Assembly: GCF_030704305.1 (NCBI RefSeq)
Contig: NZ_CP131935.1
Span: 434,001-498,000, forward strand
Reading direction: 5' to 3'
Source of the DNA: Massilia sp. R2A-15
GTDB taxonomy: Bacteria; Pseudomonadota; Gammaproteobacteria; Burkholderiales; Burkholderiaceae_D
Length of the DNA: 64,000 bases
The translations under genes and the position numbers were made by a program. How positions within the stretch are numbered: position 1 is the stretch's first letter; every line of letters starts with the position of its first letter. Below the pieces are notes generated by a model. It had not been told where the DNA came from and ran no database searches. It saw nothing but the letters and a program-made list of their open reading frames with translations. Positions 38,185 through 46,553 of this stretch are shown in pieces.

Positions 38185-38264
38185 GGGGGCAGGTCCGCAG
38201 GACCAGACCCCAAAAACCAAGCTGCGGCAGCAAATCAGGGGTCTGGTCCCGCGGACCTGACCCC
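38185..38264. repeat. Inverted pair of 27-bp palindromic repeats (BIME-like)
   Basis: Copy 38185-38211 (GGGGGCAGGTCC-GCA-GGACCAGACCCC) and an opposite-orientation copy 38238-38264 (GGGGTCTGGTCC-CGC-GGACCTGACCCC), 26 bases apart. They fill much of the gap between fdxA and the metalloprotease gene, which are both on the minus strand. Confidence 0.85.
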
Positions 38265-38280
38265 ATCTTGCGCGCCGCAG

Positions 38281-39756
38281 CTAGCGCCGCCGCAGCGATT
38301 CACCTTGCGGCCAGCCGTCGGCCACCGGTTCGGGCGCCGCCGCCGGCCCGGTGCGCCCATGCTCGGCGCACCAGCGCGCCAGCGCCTGCGCCTCGCCGTC
38401 GAGCACATGGGCGACATCGTAATACTCGGCCAGGTTCATCGTGCCGCAGCAGGCGCGCCGGTCCTGCACCGCGCCTGGCCGGTCGCGCACGCCGGGCTCC
38501 AGCACCAGGCGGGCGTCGTGATCCTCGGTGGGCGGCACGGGCGACTCGACCACCTCGCGCACGGCAAAGCGGTTGCGGATCGCATTGCGGTAGGTGACCG
38601 GCTTGCCGTCCTCGGCGGTGAGGCGCAGCATCTGGTTGACCACGTCGGCGTAGGTCGGCGCGCTGTCGGGGGCGGCCACCAGCGCACGCAGCACCAGCGC
38701 GCGCAGGTAGGCGCCGACGTCGTGCAGCACCATCGCGTCGTCCAGCAGCGCCGGATCGCGCTCGAGCGCAAACAGGTCGGCCAGGATGTCGTACACGGCG
38801 CCGGTAAATACCTGGGACAGCGCATGCACCTCGCTGCCGGCGTCGGTCAGCGTCAGGTCGTTGTCGGCGTTGCGCAGCCCGGTGGAGGCGCCCAGCGCGA
38901 GGCCGAACTGCTCGGCGATGTCGGCCAGGAAGGTCTTGTCGTGCAGGCGCGCCTTGGTCTGGGCGATGATGGCCTCGCACTGGTCCAGCTGCGACAGCGC
39001 CAGGAAGATCGCCGTCAGGTCGCCGAACGCTTCGTGCAGGCCGCCGGTCTGGGGCGGATTGTCGGCGTTGAGCCAGGCCGGCTTGAGGCCGTCGAGCACC
39101 GCGTGGCCGGTTTCGTGCGAAACGATGTCGAACGAGCGGCAGGTAAACACGCGCTCGGCCTGGCCGCTGGGCACGAAGTCGCCGAACTTCAGGCAGCACT
39201 GCGAGCGGCTGTAGAAGGCGTTCATGGTGTTGGGCAGGCCGTAGGGATAGACCTGCAGCGGCGCGGTGTCCACGCTGCTGTTCCATTGCCACGGCAGCGG
39301 CATGTCGTCGCCCACCTTGGACAGGGCGCGCTGGTACATCGTCAGGGTCTGGCGCACCACGGCGAAGGTGTGCACCGCATCGAACTGCGGGGTGTCGGGC
39401 GCGGTGATGAAGTCGCCGAACGCGTTCGGGCTGACCGGGGCGATGCCGGGGTCGCCGGAAACGATGCGGGCGTCGCGCGGGCCGTCGAGCACGATCCCGG
39501 GCAGGAAGGCCTTGCGGGTGCCGATTTCGGCCACCGAGGGATCCTGTTTCCACATCAGCACGCGCGCGCCGAAGGCGAACGGCAACGGCACCGGCGTGGA
39601 AGGCTGCTCGGCGCCGCGCGGCGGCCCCGGCTCGTCGAGCAGCTGGGCCGCCTTGCGGTGGGCGCGGTAGGCGGCGCTCGGGGTGGGCACGTAGCTCACT
39701 GGTGCCGCCGGACCGGGGTCGGCCAGGCTCGGTCCGGGGATGTCGCGTGAATCCAT
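38281..39756 (-). CDS. HETGH zinc metalloprotease-like protein
   Basis: 491 residues, no signal peptide seen. The zinc motif HETGH (in DIVSHETGHAVLDGLKPAW, near the middle) and the downstream GGLHEAFGDLTAIF, supplying the third ligand Glu, resemble the thermolysin/fungalysin clan (MA). The N-terminal 60 residues are Pro-rich and low-complexity. The C-terminal 60 residues are not conserved by eye. GAGGAGA precedes ATG 39756. The frame stays open much further upstream on this strand, but that part is antisense to the transporter gene. Substrate unknown. Confidence 0.8.
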   Translation of the reverse strand: MDSRDIPGPSLADPGPAAPVSYVPTPSAAYRAHRKAAQLLDEPGPPRGAEQPSTPVPLPFAFGARVLMWKQDPSVAEIGTRKAFLPGIVLDGPRDARIVSGDPGIAPVSPNAFGDFITAPDTPQFDAVHTFAVVRQTLTMYQRALSKVGDDMPLPWQWNSSVDTAPLQVYPYGLPNTMNAFYSRSQCCLKFGDFVPSGQAERVFTCRSFDIVSHETGHAVLDGLKPAWLNADNPPQTGGLHEAFGDLTAIFLALSQLDQCEAIIAQTKARLHDKTFLADIAEQFGLALGASTGLRNADNDLTLTDAGSEVHALSQVFTGAVYDILADLFALERDPALLDDAMVLHDVGAYLRALVLRALVAAPDSAPTYADVVNQMLRLTAEDGKPVTYRNAIRNRFAVREVVESPVPPTEDHDARLVLEPGVRDRPGAVQDRRACCGTMNLAEYYDVAHVLDGEAQALARWCAEHGRTGPAAAPEPVADGWPQGESLRRR

Positions 39757-39891
39757 GGTCGTTCTCCTCTGAAAGCAGTTTTCCCGGAGAAATAGTCGCG
39801 CCATGTGCAAGAGCGCCCGTTGATACTCATCAATTGCCAATACGGTGGGATAGAATGCCCCGCTAATAAGGACAACATTCCGGAACTTTTC

Positions 39892-41091
39892 ATGCGCGTG
39901 GCCGGCATCCCTCTCGAGTTTTTCCTGTTTGCCATCGTGCTGGGCATGATCGCGTTCGCCCGCGTCAGCACCCTTGCCACGGCGCTCGCCGGCGCCGCCG
40001 CGATCACGCTCTACAAAGTGGTGTTCGCACCGTACCGCGAAGGGGCCGGCCTGGCCGGCTTGATGGGCCATGCCGGCGCGGAATGGGTGGGCCTTGCCAA
40101 CCTGCTGGCGCTGTTGCTCGGCTTCGCGCTGCTGGCGCGGCACTTCGAGGACAGCGGCATCCCCGCGAAGCTGCCCGATTACCTGCCCGACGGCTGGACC
40201 GGCCCGCTGGTGCTGCTGGCAGCGGTGTTCGTCATCTCCAGCTTTCTCGACAACATTGCCGCGGCGATGATCGGCGGCACCGTCGCGCACGCCGTTTTTC
40301 GGGGCCGGGTGCACATCGGCTACCTGGCGGCGATCGTCGCGGCGTCCAACGCGGGCGGCTGCGGCAGCGTGGTGGGCGACACCACCACGACGATGATGTG
40401 GCTGGCCGGCGTCAGCCCGGGGCAGGTATTCCATGCCTACACTGCCGGCGTGGTGGCGCTGGCCGTGTGCGCGGTGCCGGCCTCGCTGGCGCAGCACGCG
40501 CATTGTCCGATCGTCAAGGATGCGCCGGCCGGCGCCCGCATCGACTGGCCGCGGGTGGCGATCGTCGGGCTGATCCTGCTGGCGGCGATCGGCGCCAACC
40601 TCTTGCTCAACCTGCGCTTTCGCCACTGGAGCGAGGCCGCGCCTTTCCTGGGACTGGCGCTGTGGGCCGCGATTGGCGTCACCGCCGGGCTGCGCCGTCC
40701 GGACTGGAGCGTGCTGCCGGGAGCGGCCAAGGGCGCCGCCTTCCTGCTGGCGCTGGTGTGGGCGGCCTCGTCGATGCCCGTCGAGGCGCTGCCGGCGCCG
40801 AGCTGGCAGTCGGCGCTCGCGTTGGGCTTCGTTTCGGCGGTATTCGACAATATCCCGCTGACCGCGCTGGCGCTGGGCCAGGGCGGCTTCGACTGGGGCT
40901 TCCTGGCCTATGCGGTCGGCTTCGGCGGTTCGATGATCTGGTTCGGATCTTCCGCCGGGGTGGCGCTGTCTAACCTGTACCCGGAGGCGCGTTCGGTGAA
41001 GTTGTGGGTATGCCACGGCTGGCATGTGATCGCCGGCTATGTCGCGGGATTTTTCGTGATGCTGGCGCTGCTGGGCTGGCATCCTGGGTAA
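39892..41091 (+). CDS. CitM/NhaD-type ion transporter superfamily protein
   Basis: 399 residues, ten or more hydrophobic segments. Two paired re-entrant-like motifs with Asn-Ala/Gly clusters, SSFLDNIAAAMIGGTVA near residue 110 and AASNAGGCGSVVGDTTTTMMW near 150, followed in the second half by SAVFDNIPLTALALGQGG, are typical of the IT superfamily (citrate, sodium/proton and arsenite transporters). The transported ion cannot be read. ATG 39892 begins the first hydrophobic segment; an upstream GTG in frame is not supported. Divergent from the metalloprotease gene. Confidence 0.8.
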   Translation: MRVAGIPLEFFLFAIVLGMIAFARVSTLATALAGAAAITLYKVVFAPYREGAGLAGLMGHAGAEWVGLANLLALLLGFALLARHFEDSGIPAKLPDYLPDGWTGPLVLLAAVFVISSFLDNIAAAMIGGTVAHAVFRGRVHIGYLAAIVAASNAGGCGSVVGDTTTTMMWLAGVSPGQVFHAYTAGVVALAVCAVPASLAQHAHCPIVKDAPAGARIDWPRVAIVGLILLAAIGANLLLNLRFRHWSEAAPFLGLALWAAIGVTAGLRRPDWSVLPGAAKGAAFLLALVWAASSMPVEALPAPSWQSALALGFVSAVFDNIPLTALALGQGGFDWGFLAYAVGFGGSMIWFGSSAGVALSNLYPEARSVKLWVCHGWHVIAGYVAGFFVMLALLGWHPG

Positions 41092-41138
41092 GCTGCTGGC
41101 ATCATGGCGGATTACTCGAAATTGGAAGGCAGTACGGA

Positions 41139-41420
41139 ATGGCGGATATCAGCATCGTTCAGGCGCATGGCCTGAGCGCGGTGGCGGCGCGCGAAGCGGC
41201 GCAAAAAGTGGCGGACAAATTGGCGCGCGACTACGACCTCGCGTGCCGCTGGCAGGGCAACGTGCTGCATTTCGAGCGCAGCGGCGTGCAGGGCGCGCTG
41301 ACCTTGCAGGAGCAGCAGGCGCGGATGGTGATCAAGCTGGGATTCCTGATGGGCGCGTTTGCGTCGACCATCGAGGCGAAGGTCGCCGAAAGCATGAAGA
41401 AGGTGTTTGCGGCAGTTTGA
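41139..41420 (+). CDS. Polyhydroxyalkanoic-acid-system small protein
   Basis: 93 residues matching the PHA-granule-region family: MADISIVQAHGLSAVAAREAAQKVADKLARDYDL and a C terminus with GFLMGAFASTIEAKVAESM. GGAAGGC lies upstream of ATG 41139. Members are found near PHA genes; function is not established. A link with the intracellular depolymerase 5 kb away is plausible. Confidence 0.82.
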   Translation: MADISIVQAHGLSAVAAREAAQKVADKLARDYDLACRWQGNVLHFERSGVQGALTLQEQQARMVIKLGFLMGAFASTIEAKVAESMKKVFAAV

Positions 41421-41436
41421 TTTAAAGATGGGGGTG

Positions 41437-41527
41437 GAGCAGGGGTTTAGCGAAGCGAAGCTTTGCTCCTGCGGAACGGTCGAGCCCTGCAGGGCTCGAC
41501 TCCTTCCAGGGCCTTGGACCAGACCCC
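41437..41527. repeat. Composite palindromic segment between convergent genes
   Basis: Contains a near-palindrome AGCGAAGC..GCTTTGCT, a perfect 22-bp palindrome at 41479-41500 (GTCGAGCCCTG and its complement) and, at its right end, GGACCAGACCCC (41516-41527), the right arm of the 27-bp family. It looks like a repeat copy into which other palindromes have been inserted or a mosaic copy. It sits between the convergent PHA-type and acyl-CoA-binding genes. Confidence 0.65.
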
Positions 41528-41538
41528 AGCGTCTCACA

Positions 41539-41796
41539 TTACTCGTCTTTCAGTTCATCGATCAGGTCGATGTACTGTTGCATCGCGTCTTCCTTCGAGG
41601 TTCCCTTGAAGCCGTCCCAGGCATCGAACTTGGCGCGCCCGACCATGTCGGTGAAGCCGGGCCGTTCGCCGGTCGCGTCGCCCACGGAGGCCTGCTTGAA
41701 CAAGCCATAAATCTTCAGCAAGGTCATGTTGTCGGGACGCTCGGGCAGGTTCTTCGAATCGGCCTGGGCCTGGGCAAACTGTTCTTGCAAGCTCAT
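41539..41796 (-). CDS. Acyl-CoA-binding protein
   Basis: 85 residues, the standard ACBP length. Conserved residues: FAQAQADSKNLPERPDNMTLLKIYGLFKQASVGD, then KFDAWDGFKGTSKEDAMQQYIDL, with the Lys/Tyr/Trp set that binds acyl-CoA. Small soluble carrier; GGAG before ATG 41796. It lies 35 bases downstream of the FKBP gene on the same strand. Confidence 0.95.
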   Translation of the reverse strand: MSLQEQFAQAQADSKNLPERPDNMTLLKIYGLFKQASVGDATGERPGFTDMVGRAKFDAWDGFKGTSKEDAMQQYIDLIDELKDE

Positions 41797-41831
41797 AAAA
41801 ACTCCTGTGGGCGGGACGGGTAGGGGACAGC

Positions 41832-42188
41832 TCAGACGGCGAGCAGGTCGACGTCGAAAATCAGCGTGGCGTTTGGCGGAATCACGCCGCCGGCGCCGCG
41901 TGCGCCGTAGCCCAGGCTGGCGGGGATCGTCAGGCGGCGCGAACCGCCGACCTTCATGCCCTGCACGCCTTCGTCCCAGCCGCGGATGACCTGGCCGGCG
42001 CCCAGCGAAAACTGGAACGGATCGTTGCGGTCCTTGCTCGAATCGAACTTGGCGCCGGTCGTGCCGTCGTCATTGCGCAGCCAGCCGGTGTAGTGCACGG
42101 TCACGTGCTGGCCGGCCTTCGCTTCGGCGCCGCTGCCGACGGTGGTGTCTTCGTACTGCAGGCCGGAATCAGTGGTGGTAGTGGTCAT
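41832..42188 (-). CDS. FKBP-type peptidyl-prolyl cis-trans isomerase
   Basis: 118 residues, single FKBP domain without signal peptide: GQHVTVHYTGWLRNDDG, KFDSSKDRNDPFQFSLGAGQVIRGWDEGVQGMKVGGSRRLTIP and the C-terminal IPPNATLIFDVDLL are diagnostic. Cytoplasmic protein-folding catalyst. Confidence 0.97.
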   Translation of the reverse strand: MTTTTTDSGLQYEDTTVGSGAEAKAGQHVTVHYTGWLRNDDGTTGAKFDSSKDRNDPFQFSLGAGQVIRGWDEGVQGMKVGGSRRLTIPASLGYGARGAGGVIPPNATLIFDVDLLAV

Positions 42189-42343
42189 GGTTGTCTTTCC
42201 AGAATGAGAGTGTTGGGGAATTGTAGTGCATGGCGTATCAAAGCGCCAATTGATGGGAGACCTGCCGAACTTCGAAAAAAATTAAGCGTCTTATGGATGG
42301 CCTCTTTGGGCTAATCCGATGATCCTGCTCCGGGAGACTCTCA

Positions 42344-42652
42344 ATGCTCTGGGAATACCTCTTGTTCGCCGCGCGCACCAGGGAATTTCGGCAATACGTG
42401 AAGTCTCTGATCGAGCTGATCTGCCATTTGGTAGGAACGACTGTCCTTTTCCTGACGTTGGTTGTCTTGGCGTGGGGTATGTCTTGGTGGGTGGCTTCCT
42501 TGCAAGCCGTGCATCCGTTTTCGACGCAACTAAAGGAATTTTTCGCCTTGGTTGAACTTTATTTAGTTTACGGAGACTCACTCTTATGCGCGACTGTGAT
42601 CTCGGTCGGCGCGTATCGTATCGTCATGAGGGGATTGGAGGCGACCAAATGA
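42344..42652 (+). CDS. Small membrane protein, unknown (102 residues)
   Basis: Two or three hydrophobic segments (residues about 23-50, LICHLVGTTVLFLTLVVLAW; and 70-92, LYLVYGDSLLCATVISVGAY). No family recognised. GGGAG precedes ATG 42344. The stop overlaps the start of the next gene (ATGA), so the pair is coupled. The region is less GC-rich than its neighbours. Confidence 0.6.
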   Translation: MLWEYLLFAARTREFRQYVKSLIELICHLVGTTVLFLTLVVLAWGMSWWVASLQAVHPFSTQLKEFFALVELYLVYGDSLLCATVISVGAYRIVMRGLEATK

Positions 42653-42825
42653 GGAACGAATACCTGGACGCAGCGAAGCGAGGCTTTTTTGGCAGCTTTC
42701 TGATAGCCGCTGAGGTGCTGGCATTCTTGCCAAAGCTGGTTGCAAAACTCTATCGCAAACTGCGCGATGCACGTCCCGTCGCGGACGGCAAACATAAGCC
42801 TTCCGAGGCGCCAGGCCCGAACTGA
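42649..42825 (+). CDS. Small protein with amphipathic/hydrophobic segment (58 residues)
   Basis: Starts MRNEYLDAAKRGFFGSFLIA, with one hydrophobic stretch (residues about 13-30) followed by a Lys/Arg-rich helix (KLVAKLYRKLRDAR). Start chosen at the ATG that overlaps the previous stop, with GGAG about ten bases upstream. Unknown function; partner of the 102-residue membrane protein. Confidence 0.55.
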   Translation: MRNEYLDAAKRGFFGSFLIAAEVLAFLPKLVAKLYRKLRDARPVADGKHKPSEAPGPN

Positions 42826-42847
42826 TCGGCCTCACCGTCATCGGCGA

Positions 42848-42872
42848 GATCAGGTTCGGCGGACCTGACCCC
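42848..42872. repeat. Truncated copy of the 27-bp palindrome
   Basis: GATCAGGTTC-GGC-GGACCTGACCCC; the first G residues of the left arm are replaced. Located between the 58-residue gene and the beta-propeller gene. Confidence 0.65.
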
Positions 42873-42986
42873 ATCTTGCGCGTGGCCGATGTTGCCGCCT
42901 CGATTCAATTGTCGCGTTTAGACAGAACGCCCCAGGGATTTCCACGTAGAATATGTACTTTGGCCCCTACGAGCGAATATCCTCCC

Positions 42987-43958
42987 ATGCCCCGCAGTTT
43001 TCACAGGTTGTTGTTGTCCTTCCTTTGTCTTGCCCTGCTTGCCGGCGCGGCCCACGCCAATGTGGTGGTCGTACTTAATTCGCGCGACGCCACCGTCAAG
43101 CTGCTGAACCAGGAAACCTTTGCAGAAGTGTCCACTTTTGCCGTCGGCAAGGAGCCGCACCACCTGATGGCCACGCCCGACAACAAGTCGGTGATCGTCG
43201 CCAGTTCGGTCGGCAATGAACTGATCTTCCTCGACCCTATTACCGGCCAGATCCAGCGCAAGATCAAGGATGTGTTCGACCCCTACCAGATCGGCTTTTC
43301 GCCCGACCAGAAATGGTTCGTCAGCGCCTCGCTGCGCCTGGACCGCGTCGACATTTATAAGTACGACGGCGCCAACCTGACCCTGACGCGCCGCATCCCG
43401 CTGGGCAAGCTGCCGAGCCACATGGCCTTCAACAAGGCCAGCGACACCGTGTTCATCACGCGCCAGGGCAGCGACCAGGTCAGCGCCATCGACCTGGCCA
43501 GCGGCGTGGTCAAATGGACCATCCCGGTCGGCAAGCTGCCGGCGGGGATTGCGATGACGCCGGACGACAAGCACCTGCTGGTCGGGATCATGGGCGCCGA
43601 TTACGTCGAGGTGATCGACTGGCGCACCCAGAAGACCGTCAAGCGCATCAAGGCCGGCGACGGCACCCACAATTTCCGCTCGCTGGGCGACAAGCGCCAC
43701 ACCTTCGTATCGAACCGCGTGTCGAACACCATCAACATCATCGACCAGGTCACGCTGGAAAACGTCGGCACCATCAACGTGCCCGGCGGCCCGGACTGCA
43801 TGGAGCTGACCCGCGACGGCAAGACCTTGTGGGTGACGCTGCGCTGGATTAAGAAGGTCGCCGTGATCGACGTCGCCAGCCGCAAGGTGGTCAAGCTGAT
43901 CCCGGTCGGTCGCTCGCCGCACGGCGTGTTCTTCGCCGACTCAGCGCCACGGATGTGA
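42987..43958 (+). CDS. YVTN-type beta-propeller protein, exported
   Basis: 323 residues. Signal peptide (MPRSFHRLLLSFLCLALLAG), then about six to seven repeats of a seven-bladed-propeller type with recurring V..P..I.....G..P....TPD (for example VGKEPHHLMATPDNKSVIVASS, VGKLPAGIAMTPDDKHLLVGIM). Such proteins are often periplasmic and bind quinone enzymes or polymers; no catalytic residue can be assigned. It overlaps the start of the deacetylase-like gene. Confidence 0.82.
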   Translation: MPRSFHRLLLSFLCLALLAGAAHANVVVVLNSRDATVKLLNQETFAEVSTFAVGKEPHHLMATPDNKSVIVASSVGNELIFLDPITGQIQRKIKDVFDPYQIGFSPDQKWFVSASLRLDRVDIYKYDGANLTLTRRIPLGKLPSHMAFNKASDTVFITRQGSDQVSAIDLASGVVKWTIPVGKLPAGIAMTPDDKHLLVGIMGADYVEVIDWRTQKTVKRIKAGDGTHNFRSLGDKRHTFVSNRVSNTINIIDQVTLENVGTINVPGGPDCMELTRDGKTLWVTLRWIKKVAVIDVASRKVVKLIPVGRSPHGVFFADSAPRM

Positions 43959-44725
43959 TGAGCCGCCGCCGCGCGCTGGCCGCCTTGCTGCTGGCGGCCG
44001 CCTCCCAAGCCGATGCCGCCGGCGCATGCCGCGGCACGATCTACCTGACCTTCGACACCGGCAGCCAGTCGCAGGCAGAGTTCATCGCCGCGACCCTGAA
44101 CCGCCACCACATCAAGGCCACCTTCTTCATGGCCAACGAGAAGACCACGCGCGGCGACTGGTCGCTCGACCCGTCGTGGGCGCCGTACTGGAAGGCGCGC
44201 GCCGCCGAAGGCCACGCGTTCGGCACCCACACCTTCGACCATGTCTATTACAAAGGCGACGGGCCTGAAGGCAGGATCGAAGTCAGGCCGCAGTTCGGCG
44301 CGAACGCCGGCAAGAAGCTGTCGTGGACCCCGGCTGAGTACTGCGCCGAACTCAAACGCGTCGACCAGCGCTTCCTTGAACTGACCGGCCGGCGCCTCGA
44401 TCCGATCTGGCGCGCGCCGGGCGGCAAGGTGTCGCCGCGCACGCTGGCCGCCGGCAAGGCCTGCGGCTACACCCACTTCGGCTGGGCGCCGGCCGGCTTC
44501 TCGGGCGACGAAACCTCGAGCGAGGCGTTTCCCAACGCCGTGCTGCTCAAGCGTGCGCTGGCCAACCTGAAGGACGGCGACATCTTCCTGGCGCACCTGG
44601 GCATCTGGTCGCGCAAGGACCCGTGGGCGCCGGCCGACCTCGAACCGCTGATTGCGGGCCTCCAGCAAAAAGGCATGTGTTTCGCTACACTGCGAGAGCA
44701 TCCCGATTTTCCGAAAAAGCCATGA
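43958..44725 (+). CDS. Polysaccharide deacetylase-family protein with modified motif 1
   Basis: 255 residues, N-terminal signal-like segment (LAALLLAAASQADA). NodB-fold motifs: motif 1 is LTFDTGS instead of the usual TFDDG, so the second Asp, a metal ligand in classic members, is Thr; motif 2 GTHTFDH retains both His; motif 3 WRAPGGK retains the Arg. It may use a different metal set or be a divergent subclass. Start ATG 43958 shares bases with the preceding stop; its own stop overlaps the next start (ATGA). Confidence 0.82.
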   Translation: MSRRRALAALLLAAASQADAAGACRGTIYLTFDTGSQSQAEFIAATLNRHHIKATFFMANEKTTRGDWSLDPSWAPYWKARAAEGHAFGTHTFDHVYYKGDGPEGRIEVRPQFGANAGKKLSWTPAEYCAELKRVDQRFLELTGRRLDPIWRAPGGKVSPRTLAAGKACGYTHFGWAPAGFSGDETSSEAFPNAVLLKRALANLKDGDIFLAHLGIWSRKDPWAPADLEPLIAGLQQKGMCFATLREHPDFPKKP

Positions 44726-45717
44726 TCCAGTTTTTCATCGATCTGTTTGGCGCCGCCCAGGGCTGGCTGTTCGAACACGCCGTCGAGCCCTTCATGTTCG
44801 TCAGCGGCCTCGGCGAATTTACCGAGGAAGCGTTCGAAGGCACCGAATGGTTCCTCATCGGCCTGGTCGAACTGGCCGCGCTGTACCTGGTGCTGCGCCC
44901 GCTCGAAGCGCTGATCCCGGTCCACGCACTGTCCGACAAGCGCGCGCGCTGGAACGACTTCATCTACACGCTGGTGCACCGCCTTGGCCTGTTTTCGATC
45001 GCGATCTTCTTCACGCTCGATCCGCTGATGGACCATATCGCCGGCCTGCTGCGCCTCGAAGGCGTGCACCCGTTCAACCTCGAATCGCTGCTGCCGGCCA
45101 TGCCGCCGCTGGCCAGCTTCCTGCTGTACCTGGTGGTGCTCGACTTCTGCGATTACTGGTTCCACCGCGCCCAGCATCATTTCAACTGGTGGTGGGGCCT
45201 GCACAGCCTGCACCACAGCCAGCGCGACATGAACCTGTGGAGCGACAACCGCAACCACCTGCTCGACGACCTGCTGCGCGATATCGTGATGGCCATCGTC
45301 GCTCTGGCGATCGGCGTGCCGCCGGGCCAGTTCGTGCTGCTGGTGTCGGTCTCGCGCGTGCTGCAAAGCCTGCAGCACGCCAACGTGCGCATCCATTTCG
45401 GCCGCATCGGCGAGCGCCTGCTGGTGTCGCCGCGCTACCACCGCACCCACCACGCGATCGGCGTCGGGCACGAGTCGGCCGGCAAGGGCACGCTGGGCGG
45501 CTGCAATTTCGGCGTGCTGCTGCCGGTGTGGGACCTGCTTTTTCGCACCGCGCGCTTCGACAAGGAATTCGCGCATACCGGCGTGCGCGACCAGCTCGAA
45601 CGCAAGGGTGACGATGGCGCGACGATCGCCGGCCGCAACTACGGGCGCGGCTTCTGGCAGCAGCAGTGGTTCGGCCTGAAGCGGATGGTCGAATTCGCGC
45701 GCAAGGGCGCCGCCTGA
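44722..45717 (+). CDS. Sterol desaturase / fatty acid hydroxylase-family membrane enzyme
   Basis: 331 residues with four or five hydrophobic segments. The di-iron histidine clusters are present: DYWFHRAQHH, HSLHHSQRD and, near the C terminus, RYHRTHHAIGVGHE. These enzymes hydroxylate or desaturate lipid C-H bonds with oxygen. Substrate unknown. It is coupled by overlapping start and stop codons to genes on both sides. Confidence 0.88.
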   Translation: MIQFFIDLFGAAQGWLFEHAVEPFMFVSGLGEFTEEAFEGTEWFLIGLVELAALYLVLRPLEALIPVHALSDKRARWNDFIYTLVHRLGLFSIAIFFTLDPLMDHIAGLLRLEGVHPFNLESLLPAMPPLASFLLYLVVLDFCDYWFHRAQHHFNWWWGLHSLHHSQRDMNLWSDNRNHLLDDLLRDIVMAIVALAIGVPPGQFVLLVSVSRVLQSLQHANVRIHFGRIGERLLVSPRYHRTHHAIGVGHESAGKGTLGGCNFGVLLPVWDLLFRTARFDKEFAHTGVRDQLERKGDDGATIAGRNYGRGFWQQQWFGLKRMVEFARKGAA

Positions 45718-46553
45718 TGCGCGCCGTCCTCAACGCCTACGGGCGCGCGCTGGCGTCGCAATTCAGCGGCAGGATGCTGCTGCTGTCGATCGCGCCGTTC
45801 CTGCTGTCGGTGTCGCTGTGGGCGGTGCTGCTGTACTTCGGTTTCCAGCCGCTGGTGGACTACGTGCAGTCGCTGTTTGCCGATTACGGCGGCTTCAAGG
45901 CCAGTGGCAGCCTGCTGTCGATGTTCGGCATGGGCATGCTCAAAACGGTCGCGGTGCCGCTGGTGTCGATGCTGCTGCTCCTGCCGCTGATGATCATGAC
46001 GTCGCTGCTGTTCATGGGCGTGGCGGCGATGCCGGCGATTGCGCGGCACGTCGGCGCGCGCCAGTTTTCCACGCTCGAGAAAAAGCACGGCGGCAGCCTG
46101 GCCGGCAGTGTCCTTCTGTCGCTCGGATCGGTGCTGCTGTTCCTGGTGCTGTGGATTTGCTCGCTGCCGCTGTACCTGTTCCCGCCCGCCGCGCTGGTCG
46201 CGCAGGTGGTGCTGTGGGGCTGGCTGACCATGCGCGTGATGAGCTACGACGCGCTGGCCGACTACGCGAGCGCGGACGAGCGCCGCGCGCTCATGCACGC
46301 GCGCCGCTGGCCGTTGCTGGCGATCGGCATGCTCTCGGGCGCGGCCGGCGCGCTGCCGGGCATCGTCTGGATCGGCGGCGCGCTGATCTCGGTGGTGCTG
46401 TTCCCGTTCCTGGCAATGATCTCGATCTGGCTCTACCTGGTGATCTTCATCTTCACCGGCCTGTGGTTCCAGTACTACTGCCTGCAGGCGCTGGCCGAGC
46501 TGCGCGCGGACGAAAAATCGGCGCGAAACGGCGCCGGAATCGTGGCAAACTAA
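45717..46553 (+). CDS. EI24-domain membrane protein
   Basis: 278 residues, about six hydrophobic segments, with the EI24/CysZ-like arrangement (SLWAVLLYFGFQPLVDYV; later MMARRHVGARQF-like cytoplasmic loop and WLTMRVMSYDALADYAS). In some bacteria the family member CysZ transports sulfate; here the role is unknown. Its ATG shares a base with the preceding stop (TGATG). Last gene of the four-gene operon that ends at the terminator at 46618. Confidence 0.85.
   Translation: MRAVLNAYGRALASQFSGRMLLLSIAPFLLSVSLWAVLLYFGFQPLVDYVQSLFADYGGFKASGSLLSMFGMGMLKTVAVPLVSMLLLLPLMIMTSLLFMGVAAMPAIARHVGARQFSTLEKKHGGSLAGSVLLSLGSVLLFLVLWICSLPLYLFPPAALVAQVVLWGWLTMRVMSYDALADYASADERRALMHARRWPLLAIGMLSGAAGALPGIVWIGGALISVVLFPFLAMISIWLYLVIFIFTGLWFQYYCLQALAELRADEKSARNGAGIVAN

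Noticed and set aside
39757..41082. N-terminal extension of the metalloprotease frame to 41082
   Set aside because: It is antisense to the transporter gene, low complexity, and a good ribosome-binding sequence supports the ATG at 39756.
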